A stretch of DNA of 64,000 nucleotides from Lentisphaerae bacterium GWF2_49_21. Its GTDB lineage: Bacteria > Verrucomicrobiota > Lentisphaeria > Victivallales > GWF2-50-93. The notes under the pieces were generated by a model. It was not told where the DNA came from. It did not search any database and was given only the letters and a program-made list of their open reading frames with translations. The stretch is taken from NCBI GenBank assembly GCA_001804805.1, contig MHBH01000036.1, positions 1 through 64,000 on the forward strand, written 5' to 3'. The position numbers were made by a program, and so were the translations under genes. The stretch's first letter is position 1, and each line of letters opens with the position of its first letter. Below are positions 29,626-38,716 of this stretch, piece by piece.

Positions 29626-29761
29626 GCAATTATCCTTTGGGTTAAAGCTGAGATTGTAATTCGCTGAGAACCGCCAATTATTAGAGGTGCCCTTTATTAT
29701 TCTATCCCCCAAATGTATATTCTTCAAACACGACATATAACCATGTAAAGAAAGTTGAAAT

Positions 29762-30397
29762 ATGAAAATAAACGAATACAAGGAGGATATCGCCTATTTC
29801 ATGAGGCGGTTGTACCAGCAGGGGCTGACGACCACGTCCGGAGGAAATCTTTCAGTCCGTCTGCCTGGAGGTAAAGTTCTTATCACGCCTTCGGGCTCCG
29901 ACAAGGGGCGCATGAAAGGCTCCGAGATAGGAGTAATGGATTTGAACGGGAAAATCCTCTCCAAATTCAAACCGAGCATAGAAAGCTCGATGCACCTTAT
30001 GATCTACAAGGCAAGACCGGACATCAGCGCGATAGTGCATGCACATCCGGTAGTAGCCAGTTCTTTTGCGGCGACAGACGCCGAGATCAACTGCAGGCTT
30101 CTCGCGGAATCCTATGCGATACTTGGAAGACCTGCCTATGCGCCATATCAGCTTATGGGCTCGAAAAACCTCGCAGAAACAGTATCTGAAATTGCGAAAT
30201 CCGCAAACTGCATCATCATGAGGAACCACGGAGTCCTGACCGTCGGGAAATCCCTGCTCGAGGCCTTTGACAGGCTTGAAGTCCTGGAGACCTGCGCGAA
30301 GATGACTTTGATTTCAAATGCATTTTTCAACAAGAGGACAAAGCTCCTCAATGGACGTCACCTTGTAGAAATAGACAAGCTGATGGGCCGTATCTGA
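29762..30397 (+). CDS. Class II aldolase/adducin family
   Basis: TSGGNLSVRLPGGKVLITPSGSDKG, IVHAHPVVASSFA, MRNHGVLTVG. Confidence 0.9.
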   Translation: MKINEYKEDIAYFMRRLYQQGLTTTSGGNLSVRLPGGKVLITPSGSDKGRMKGSEIGVMDLNGKILSKFKPSIESSMHLMIYKARPDISAIVHAHPVVASSFAATDAEINCRLLAESYAILGRPAYAPYQLMGSKNLAETVSEIAKSANCIIMRNHGVLTVGKSLLEAFDRLEVLETCAKMTLISNAFFNKRTKLLNGRHLVEIDKLMGRI

Positions 30398-30414
30398 CAA
30401 CGGGCGGATTTCAG

Positions 30415-32070
30415 ATGACATTGTCTCTGCAGAAAATATCCGGAGAGTTCTTCAAGGGCTGGCTTCTGCATTATCTCGTTATCCTGGCCTCTGCCGCACT
30501 GGTCTATTCGCAGATCGTCTCATTTGAATTCACAAACTGGGATGACGACAAGAATATTTCAAAGAATCCCTGCCTCCAGAAACTTACGGTAGAGAATGTG
30601 AAGAGCATCCTTTCACCCGGTGCGATGCCCGGAGAACAGCTCTATATTCCGTTCACTTATCTCAGCTATCTCATGGAATCCACCGTTTTCGGGATGAAAT
30701 CATCCGTGATGCATTTTGACAATCTTCTCCTGCACCTCATCAACGCATTCCTTGTATATTCACTGGCCTTCCTCCTGTTTAAAAACAGGACAGCATCACT
30801 GATATGCGCCCTTCTTTTCACACTGCATCCTCTCCAGGTGGAGGCTGTCGCATGGGCCATGGGCAGGAAAGATCTTCTGATGACAATGTTTTCATTGCTC
30901 TGCCTCCTGAAATTCTCCGATTTCATAAATACTAAATCCAAAAAATCATATATGTTCTCGCTTATCCTGTTTTTTGCAGCTGTCTTTTCAAAGCCCTCCG
31001 CATTCGTCCTGCCTGTCATTCTTCCTGTTCTGAACTGGTATTTCAATGGGAAAACCGACAAGGCTTTTCTTCTGAGGATACTTCCGTTCTTCGTTATGTC
31101 TGTAGTCGCATGTCTTATAAATTCAAAGCTCGACATGAACAATTTCGGCCATGAACTGAAATTTGTCATGTTCCGAGTGGTCTTTATCCCCGCCGTAGCT
31201 GAAGATTGGCTGTCAAGATTGTTTCTCCTGCAAAATCCAGAGGCATATTATTCCTGGTACGATTATTACGACGGTTCCTGCATTACCGTAGGAGGGCTGA
31301 TATTGATTGTGTCGATTTTGGTGGTTACCGCATATGCATTCTATAGGAAGCTTAAAACAATATTTCTGGGAATGTCATTCCTGATAGTCATGTCCATACC
31401 GGCTTCGCTCCTTGTCTCATGGTCATTCAGGGATTTCATAACGGCTGACAGGTACGGATATTTTCCGCTGATTGGGGTGTTTCTCATTGCGGGATCTGTT
31501 ATTTTAATATCCACCTCCAGGATTTACAGGGCTGTATCCTTATGTGCAATTTCTTTTTTTATAATTATTTCCGCCTGGAGGTCTTGCCATCAGGCGGAAA
31601 TCTGGAAGAATTCAGAGACATTGTGGAAATCAGTTGAAAAGTCCCATCCGGACTCGTATTTCGCCCATTACAATCTGGGCAATTACTATTTCAAGAGCAA
31701 ATATGATTTGAAGGCATCTGAATACCATTATAGGAAGGCAAACAGCATCACGCCAGATTCCGATGCGTGGTTCAATACCGGGATAATGTGCGAGCTGACA
31801 AACCGGAAAGATGAGTCGGTGGTCTGTTATGCCCGTGCCGTTGCGCTTAATCCAGAATCACCATACGCCTTGAAGAAATACGCACTGGCCTGCTATGGCA
31901 AAGGGGAGCTTGAAACTGCCCTGAGATGTTTTTTAAGGTTGACCGAACTGACTCCGGATTCTCCCGAAGTCTATTTCTACTGCGGGAAAATATTTGATAT
32001 TAAAGGACAGAAGGAAATGGCTGCCGAAGCATTTGCGCTCTACGAGAAATTGAAAAAACAAAGTAAATAA
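30415..32070 (+). CDS. TMTC-like GT-C membrane protein with C-terminal TPRs
   Basis: FEFTNWDDDKNISKNP, TLHPLQVEAVAWAMGRKDLL, TPR-like repeats at the C-terminus. Confidence 0.8.
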   Translation: MTLSLQKISGEFFKGWLLHYLVILASAALVYSQIVSFEFTNWDDDKNISKNPCLQKLTVENVKSILSPGAMPGEQLYIPFTYLSYLMESTVFGMKSSVMHFDNLLLHLINAFLVYSLAFLLFKNRTASLICALLFTLHPLQVEAVAWAMGRKDLLMTMFSLLCLLKFSDFINTKSKKSYMFSLILFFAAVFSKPSAFVLPVILPVLNWYFNGKTDKAFLLRILPFFVMSVVACLINSKLDMNNFGHELKFVMFRVVFIPAVAEDWLSRLFLLQNPEAYYSWYDYYDGSCITVGGLILIVSILVVTAYAFYRKLKTIFLGMSFLIVMSIPASLLVSWSFRDFITADRYGYFPLIGVFLIAGSVILISTSRIYRAVSLCAISFFIIISAWRSCHQAEIWKNSETLWKSVEKSHPDSYFAHYNLGNYYFKSKYDLKASEYHYRKANSITPDSDAWFNTGIMCELTNRKDESVVCYARAVALNPESPYALKKYALACYGKGELETALRCFLRLTELTPDSPEVYFYCGKIFDIKGQKEMAAEAFALYEKLKKQSK

Positions 32071-32078
32071 GCATCCGC

Positions 32079-34043
32079 TTATTTACCCAGTGCCTTCTCG
32101 ACGTCCTCATCCTTGAGTTTGAATACAAGAATTGAATTGCCAATATTCGCATCGGGTTCGCGGTTGTGCAGATAAAGGCAGAGCTTTAGGAACCTCAGAT
32201 ATTCATATGTCTTATATTTTTTCAGTTGTTCTTCTGCAAGTTCTGATTTCCTGCTCGTTTCCGGGAAGGATTTTATTTCTGCCGAAAGAGCCTCGAAATA
32301 TTTGTCGTCGGCGTTTTCGAGCTTGAAGCCGGTCTCGTTATAGCAGGTCTCCGCAAGATACACGAACTGGAACATTGTTGCGCTTATGCAGTAGATTCCT
32401 CCATTCAATTCAAATATCTCATCGCTTTTCTGCAGTCGGTATGATGGAAGCATTTTTACCTTCAGTCCATAATAACCGACGTCGGAATTGCTGAAGCATG
32501 AGAAATAAATATCGGATTTCCCGGTATTGTTCTTGTCCAGCCAACTCTTAAGTCCCTTGAGATCCTGTCCCCAGTCGAGTGAGCTGTCCACAAGGTGCCT
32601 GTATCCGTTCTGGGGCCCTCCTGCGATAAGGTTCATGTATGAGATGTAGTTAGGCCAGGCATAGATGCATGCTAGCGCGGTGAGTCCGAGCAGGATCCCG
32701 GCCGTCCATTTTACGAATTTGCGTCCTTCAAGGATTATATAATAAATCCAGCCGCAGATGATGAAAAGCACAGGATAGATTGGCAGAAGATGCCTGTTGC
32801 CGATGTTTGAACGGTTGCTTATCGCGAATATCATGTAAAGGACGATGAAGACGGCAAAGGGGATCAGGTCTCGGAATTTTCCGGACTCGAAGTTTAGCAA
32901 CGGATTGTTGAGCCCCCTGTTCCTGGCATATAATGAAAATGCACAGAGCAGCAGGAGAAGCAGGAAGGGAAAAGGGGTCTTGTAGAAGAATGAGAATATG
33001 AAATAATGCCACCATCCCTCCGGAGCCAGTTCTCCGTCTAGGAACGCATATCTTTTCTGTCCGAACTTCAGGAAGAACGCATATCCGTAGAGATATGCTT
33101 CGGGAAGGATCTTATATTCTTTCACCACCGAGATTACTTTTCCAAAGGAACCATCCTCCTTCAGGAAGGCATTTGTCGACTGGTCGATTGCCATCCTGTC
33201 GGATCCGGATTCATCCTGAACCATCGAATACCTGAATCCGCAGGCGCCCCATATGAAGATCACGATTATAATGGAGTTGACAATTCCAGCGGAAAGCATG
33301 GCTATGAGCTTCTCCTTCTGGGTGCAGAGTTCGCGAAGTCTTCCGAATCCATTAACTAAAAACGGTTTTCTGGAAAACAGTGATACCATGATCATTATGA
33401 GATAGAACGGTATTATTACGGGAGCCGAATGTTTTGTCACAAAAAGCAGACCGAGGATGATCGATGAAAGAATAACGGTTGATGGATTTATTTCGTTGAC
33501 AAGCTTCCATATCGCCCAGACTGCTGCGAGCAGGACAAAAGTGGATATCATATCAGTCGTTGCAAGCCCGCCATGGGCGAGGATTTCCGGCGAAAAGACA
33601 AACAGGAACAGGGAGATCAGTCCGCCGTAATGGCCGAATATGCTTCTTGAAATAAAGTAGATCGAGAGTCCGAACAGCAAAGTCATAGCAATTACCATGA
33701 GCCTTGCCCTGGACAGGATGGATTCGGTGTCATTGCCCGAGCGGAACATAAAATCCCTGGTATTCTCCCACTCATCTACTTCCGAGAAGAAGTTTTTGCC
33801 TTTATAAGGGAATTTCAGATCCATGGTCATCAGGGGCAGGGCTAGCATCGCCTCGGTGAAGAAGCCGCCTTCGGAACACATTTTCAGATCACCGTTCTTC
33901 AGGTAGTTGTAGCCGCCGGTGATATGGAATGGTTCGTCGAAGACTGCTGATTTCCTGAAGGTTGAGCCCATGACCATCGCCACATATATGGCGAGCAGCA
34001 GCGCGACCGTCAGAGCCTCGGTTATGATCCTGTTCCTGGTCAT
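32079..34043 (-). CDS. GT39/PMT-like membrane glycosyltransferase, tandem paralog a
   Basis: AVFDEPFHITGGYNYLKNGDL first-loop motif; GNRHLLPIYP; VDSSLDWGQDLKGLK shared with 34151-36178. Confidence 0.7.
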   Translation of the reverse strand: MTRNRIITEALTVALLLAIYVAMVMGSTFRKSAVFDEPFHITGGYNYLKNGDLKMCSEGGFFTEAMLALPLMTMDLKFPYKGKNFFSEVDEWENTRDFMFRSGNDTESILSRARLMVIAMTLLFGLSIYFISRSIFGHYGGLISLFLFVFSPEILAHGGLATTDMISTFVLLAAVWAIWKLVNEINPSTVILSSIILGLLFVTKHSAPVIIPFYLIMIMVSLFSRKPFLVNGFGRLRELCTQKEKLIAMLSAGIVNSIIIVIFIWGACGFRYSMVQDESGSDRMAIDQSTNAFLKEDGSFGKVISVVKEYKILPEAYLYGYAFFLKFGQKRYAFLDGELAPEGWWHYFIFSFFYKTPFPFLLLLLLCAFSLYARNRGLNNPLLNFESGKFRDLIPFAVFIVLYMIFAISNRSNIGNRHLLPIYPVLFIICGWIYYIILEGRKFVKWTAGILLGLTALACIYAWPNYISYMNLIAGGPQNGYRHLVDSSLDWGQDLKGLKSWLDKNNTGKSDIYFSCFSNSDVGYYGLKVKMLPSYRLQKSDEIFELNGGIYCISATMFQFVYLAETCYNETGFKLENADDKYFEALSAEIKSFPETSRKSELAEEQLKKYKTYEYLRFLKLCLYLHNREPDANIGNSILVFKLKDEDVEKALGK

Positions 34044-34150
34044 TCACACCTTCTGCGATTGTTGTTTGCCCTTATTTTAGCCTCACTCTGCGAATTCCGC
34101 AAACTGGCGGACGTCTGTGCACAGGAAAGGCAGAATTATAAATGTCTCTT

Positions 34151-36178
34151 TCAGTTCGACAATGCGTCTTCGATGTCCTTGTCGGTAAGCCTGAAGATCA
34201 GGATGGAATATCCGGCGTATGCATCGGGTTTTTTCTTGTGCAGGTACAGGCAGAGCTTGGCGTACCTGAGATAACTGTAGATTTCGAATTTTTTCTTGAA
34301 CATAAGATATTTCGTCAGTTCCTTCGGATCACTTTTGATGTTCTCAAGGCTGGTACTGTTATTGAAGTAGTCCCTGATCTCAGCAGACAAAGACCTGAAC
34401 AGGCCCTCGTTTATTTCAGAGCTTTTCATCCCGGTCTTTTCCCTGAACGCAGTCTCAAAATACACGAGCTGGAACATGGTAGCGCTGATGCAGTAGATCC
34501 CTGCTTTCATGCCGAAAGGATCGAATGATCCCCGGTCCTGTTCAAAGTAGCAGGGAAGCTTCCTGACGTCTGACAGGTAATAGTTCATGTCAGCTGTTCC
34601 GAAATACGAGACATAGACTGTTTCTCCGGGCTTCTTGTTCCCGTCAAGCCATCCTCTCAGCGTTTTCAGGTCCTGTCCCCAGTCGAGTGAGCTGTCGACC
34701 AGGCACTTGTATCCGTTTTTTGGTCCGCCTCCCAGCTGGTTGAAGTAGGCGAGGTAATGAGGCTGGATCCAGAAAGTTTCAAAGGCATACCAAGCCAGGA
34801 GAATTACCAGGGTGATCTTCAGGAATTTTGAATTCTCCAAGAAGAAATAAATCGCAGAAGCAGAGATTATAAACAACGCCGGATAAACAGGAAGAAGATG
34901 CCTGTGCCCGATGTTCAGACTGCTGGATACTGCGAATATCGCATATACTGCTGAAAAGACAATGAACGGCAGTAGCTGATATAATTTCTCTCTGGGGAAA
35001 TATTGCCTTACATGCGGAAAATATCCGGTGATGGACAACGCGGACAGCAGAAAGATAACTAGAAGTGGAATAGGATTTTTTAAAAGGAATGCGTACGGGA
35101 AGAAATACCAGCAGCCCCCCTTGTCGGTTTCACCGTTGATGAAGGTATATCTAGCCTTGGAATATTTCATGACGAATGCGAATCCGAAAAGATAGGCTTC
35201 CGGGAGGATACTGTGATCTCTGAAAGGTATGAGAACCTTTGTTTCAGGGGCTGACTTGCAGAAGCTCCTGAAGTTGGCGTCAAGCACCTGCCTGTCCTGT
35301 GCATTGTCGTTTGCGAGCATTGAGAACCGGAATCCGTAGGCCGCCCAGATGACAGTGAAGATGACCAGCGCGTTTACGAAAGACACTGAAAGATGCGCCA
35401 GCAGGCGGTGGGACTGTGGAGCAAAAGTTTTTTTCCAGTGGAAAACGCTGCACTCAAGAGGTTCGTTCCTAAAGAGACGTGCAAAAATGAGTATCAGATA
35501 GACAGGAATGATTATTACGGCTGAAAATTTCGAAATGAAGAGGAGGCCAAGGGCGAAAGAGGAGAGTAATATGTTTTTTACAGTTATCTGGTGGAGGACG
35601 TTCCAGATACAGATGACGGAGAGCGTGAAAGCCAGTGCCGTCGCCATGTCCGAAGTGGTGAATCCGGCATGTGCCAGCATTTCCGGATATAGTGAATAAA
35701 GGAAAAGGGAGAACAGGGCGCCTTTTACCCCGAAAATTTTCCTTGTGGAAAAATAGACGGCAAGAGCGGTGATGATGCTCAAGAGGGCGATGAACATCCT
35801 TGAGCAAAGGAGGATTCTGCCGGGAGAATGTTTTGAAGAGAACAAAAGTTCTCTCCCGACGCTCCAGGAATCAGTTTCAACAAGAGGAGTCTTTAAAAGG
35901 TCGGGCATGGTGAGTTTCTGGAAAACGAGAGGCAGTGACGCCCACCTCTGCGGAAAATTGCCATTCTCCGGATTGAGCCTGTAGTCGTTCTGGCACCAGT
36001 AGCTCAAGCCTCCGGAAATGTGAACGGATTCATCGAAAACAGGAGAATTCTGCACTGCTGCTGAAAGAACGAGGAGAAGATGGATCGCCAGCAGCAATAA
36101 AACTGCGCCATATTCCACCGGTCGCCTTTCAAGGTCAGGCAATTTTCCGGCAATCCATAATTTACTTTTGCGTGCCAT
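34151..36178 (-). CDS. GT39/PMT-like membrane glycosyltransferase, tandem paralog b
   Basis: PVFDESVHISGGLSYWCQNDYRLNPENG; GHRHLLPVYP; VDSSLDWGQDLKTLR. Confidence 0.7.
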   Translation of the reverse strand: MARKSKLWIAGKLPDLERRPVEYGAVLLLLAIHLLLVLSAAVQNSPVFDESVHISGGLSYWCQNDYRLNPENGNFPQRWASLPLVFQKLTMPDLLKTPLVETDSWSVGRELLFSSKHSPGRILLCSRMFIALLSIITALAVYFSTRKIFGVKGALFSLFLYSLYPEMLAHAGFTTSDMATALAFTLSVICIWNVLHQITVKNILLSSFALGLLFISKFSAVIIIPVYLILIFARLFRNEPLECSVFHWKKTFAPQSHRLLAHLSVSFVNALVIFTVIWAAYGFRFSMLANDNAQDRQVLDANFRSFCKSAPETKVLIPFRDHSILPEAYLFGFAFVMKYSKARYTFINGETDKGGCWYFFPYAFLLKNPIPLLVIFLLSALSITGYFPHVRQYFPREKLYQLLPFIVFSAVYAIFAVSSSLNIGHRHLLPVYPALFIISASAIYFFLENSKFLKITLVILLAWYAFETFWIQPHYLAYFNQLGGGPKNGYKCLVDSSLDWGQDLKTLRGWLDGNKKPGETVYVSYFGTADMNYYLSDVRKLPCYFEQDRGSFDPFGMKAGIYCISATMFQLVYFETAFREKTGMKSSEINEGLFRSLSAEIRDYFNNSTSLENIKSDPKELTKYLMFKKKFEIYSYLRYAKLCLYLHKKKPDAYAGYSILIFRLTDKDIEDALSN

Positions 36179-36208
36179 ATGCTAATTTTCAGAGGTTCCC
36201 ATGTAAAT

Positions 36209-36230
36209 TGAGGCAATTCAAATTGCCTCA
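36209..36230. repeat. Palindrome TGAGGCAATT-CA-AATTGCCTCA in a divergent promoter region
   Basis: 10-bp perfect arms between the divergent starts at 36178 (-) and 36273 (+). Confidence 0.85.
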
Positions 36231-36272
36231 CTATACTATTTTCCTGTCCGAATAATAACCGGAAAAGGTTTT

Positions 36273-36989
36273 ATGTCAATCCTTTGTTCAGTTGTGATAC
36301 CGACATATGACGAGAAAGAGAACATAGCCGTACTTCTTGACAGGCTTGTCAATATCCTGTCCGGAAGGGAGTTCGAGATAATTGTCGCCGACGATAATTC
36401 TCCGGATATGACCTGGAGGGTTGTCGAGGAATATGCCAGGAAGGAACCGAGGGTAAGCTGTCTGCGGAGGATGCAGAACAAGGGACTGAGCCCGAGCATT
36501 GTCGATGCTTTCGATATTGCAAGAGGGGAATATCTCTGTGTAATGGACGGTGATCTCCAGCATGACGAATCATCCCTTCCCAAAATGCTTGACGAGGCCG
36601 GGAAATGTGATCTGGTATCTGGAACCCGTTATGCTTTAGGCGGCGGAATAGAAGGGGGATGGCCTCTGCACAGGAAGATAATGAGCATTGCTGCCACGGC
36701 GATGGCCAGGATTTTCCTTGGTGTTGAGACAAGCGATCCGATGTCGGGTTATTTTGTCGTCAAGGCTTCATCATATAAAAGGATCCGTCCGTACCTGAAT
36801 CCACGGGGTTTCAAGATACTGCTTGAGATAATGTATCTTCTCCAGATCCATCCTGTTAAGGCGGAATTCAGGGAGACAGGCATTTTTTTCCGGAAGAGGA
36901 GGGCGGGGGAGAGCAAGCTTGGAATCGGAGTGATGCTGGACTATTGTCTTTCACTATGGCGGCTTTCCAGGGTGAAAATCGGGAAATAA
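36273..36989 (+). CDS. Polyprenyl/dolichyl-phosphate mannose synthase-like GT2
   Basis: VVIPTYDEKENIAVLLDRL, IIVADDNSPD, YLCVMDGDLQHDESSLPKML, DPMSGYFVVK. Confidence 0.88.
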   Translation: MSILCSVVIPTYDEKENIAVLLDRLVNILSGREFEIIVADDNSPDMTWRVVEEYARKEPRVSCLRRMQNKGLSPSIVDAFDIARGEYLCVMDGDLQHDESSLPKMLDEAGKCDLVSGTRYALGGGIEGGWPLHRKIMSIAATAMARIFLGVETSDPMSGYFVVKASSYKRIRPYLNPRGFKILLEIMYLLQIHPVKAEFRETGIFFRKRRAGESKLGIGVMLDYCLSLWRLSRVKIGK

Positions 36990-37009
36990 AAGAGGCAAAG
37001 GCTGACAAG

Positions 37010-38716
37010 ATGAAAGAATATTTCGACAGGCTGCTTAAGAACAAATATGCCATGTATATTCTGCTTTTCATGGCAGCGGTTGTTCCCTATGTCAGCTCCT
37101 TGAACGGGGAATTTGTCTTTGACGACATCCCATTGCTTCTCGCCGATCCTTTCTATCAGACAGACCATTCCTTCACCGACTGCTGGAAACGCGATTACTG
37201 GATGGAAACGATGGCGCAGGGTCTTTACAGGCCTCTGACCACGTTCTCATACTGGCTCAACTTCAAGATCAGCGGACTTTATTCACCAAGCTTCAGGACG
37301 GTAAATCTCCTTCTGCATTTGATTACTGTATTTGTAGTTTTCAGCCTGGCATTGAGGTTGAAAGTTGGAAGAGCGGCGGCATTGGCGTGTGCTGTTATTT
37401 TTGCAGTTCATCCAATCCATACTGAAGCGGTGATCCCCTCTTTTGGCAGAGGAGAGGTGCTTTGCGGATTATTCGTCTTCCTCGGTCTCCTGTTCCACAT
37501 CATGTCCGGGAAAAAGCCTTTCTTGTCCATTTTTACGGCCTTATGCTTCATCCTGGCGTGCTGGTCGAAGGAACATGGGATCGCCCTTCTTCCTCTCTGC
37601 ATCCTTTATGACATATATGCCGGTCGTCTGAAGATGGAGAAGAAATCGATCCTATGCCAGTCTAAATTCTATGGTCTGTATGTAGCTGCGGCACTTGTCG
37701 TGGCTTTTACGAGATACGAGGCGATGGGCTCGATCCTTCCGGCGATGACACGATTTGATCCGTATATCGACAATCCGCTGGCGCTCTGCTCGTATCCTGT
37801 GAGACTGCTCAGCGCGATAAACTTGCAGGGATTTGCGCTTCTGCTCTTTGTCTGGCCGAAGACGCTTTCGCATGATTATTCCTATGCCCAGCTTCTCCCT
37901 CTGGATTCTGCGGCAGATCCGGTTGGAATAATTGGCGCACTCCTTGTCATTGCCATTCCTTTCATCCTGTCATATTTCTTCCCGAAACTCAAAAACAAGA
38001 TCATTTTCTTCTCGCTCGCATATCTCGTCTGCATTCTTCCAGCAGCGAACATCATCACCCCGACAGGAACAATATTCGCAGAAAGGCTTTATTATATTCC
38101 GAGCATCTGGCTGTGCATGATGCTGTCCTGCCTCCTCTTTCGGATTTCATGGAAGATGGATAAGAACATACTTGTCATTCTGCTTTTGGCTGTTGTTATC
38201 GCCTTATCCTGCAGGACGTATGTGCGGTCCATCGACTGGCAAGACCAGCTTCGAATCTCCCTTTCCGGAGTCAAAACCTCCCCGAAGAGTGCAAAGACCT
38301 GGAACAATCTTGCCGTCCAGCTGGCACAGCAAAAGAAGTTTGAAGAGGCGATTTCAGCCTGTGGCATGGCCATCAAAATCTATCCATTGCTGAAAACAAC
38401 CTATCTGAACAGGGCCGTCTACAACATTGAGATCGGCAACAGCAGGCCGGCGGAACAGGATTTCAGCTTCAAGGAGGCGGAGAAGGATCTTCGCAAGTAC
38501 ATCGAACTGGGAACAATGAATCCAATGGTATATAATAAGCTTGGCGCCGTCCTGGCGAATCTTGGCAGGGAGGAGGAAGCCATGAAATACTGGAAAATCT
38601 CCCTGAATCTCGACGGTGCCCAGACGATGATTAAAAGGGCGGTATCGGATCTCCAGAAGGAAATAGACGCTAAAAACTCAAATTCGAAATTCGAAATTCG
38701 AAATCCGAAACAATGA
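37010..38716 (+). CDS. TMTC-like GT-C membrane protein with TPRs, tandem paralog a
   Basis: FVFDDIPLLLADPF, AVHPIHTEAVIPSFGRGEVL, TPR tail; last codons lie in a TTCGAAAT repeat. Confidence 0.8.
   Translation: MKEYFDRLLKNKYAMYILLFMAAVVPYVSSLNGEFVFDDIPLLLADPFYQTDHSFTDCWKRDYWMETMAQGLYRPLTTFSYWLNFKISGLYSPSFRTVNLLLHLITVFVVFSLALRLKVGRAAALACAVIFAVHPIHTEAVIPSFGRGEVLCGLFVFLGLLFHIMSGKKPFLSIFTALCFILACWSKEHGIALLPLCILYDIYAGRLKMEKKSILCQSKFYGLYVAAALVVAFTRYEAMGSILPAMTRFDPYIDNPLALCSYPVRLLSAINLQGFALLLFVWPKTLSHDYSYAQLLPLDSAADPVGIIGALLVIAIPFILSYFFPKLKNKIIFFSLAYLVCILPAANIITPTGTIFAERLYYIPSIWLCMMLSCLLFRISWKMDKNILVILLLAVVIALSCRTYVRSIDWQDQLRISLSGVKTSPKSAKTWNNLAVQLAQQKKFEEAISACGMAIKIYPLLKTTYLNRAVYNIEIGNSRPAEQDFSFKEAEKDLRKYIELGTMNPMVYNKLGAVLANLGREEEAMKYWKISLNLDGAQTMIKRAVSDLQKEIDAKNSNSKFEIRNPKQ
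38679..38712. repeat. TTCGAAATTCGAAATTCGAAATCCGAAACAAT repeat, copy 1 (coding 3' end)
   Basis: AAATTCGAAATTCGAAATTCGAAATCCGAAACAAT; the same motif occurs at 42360-42402 and 63520-63640. Confidence 0.85.
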
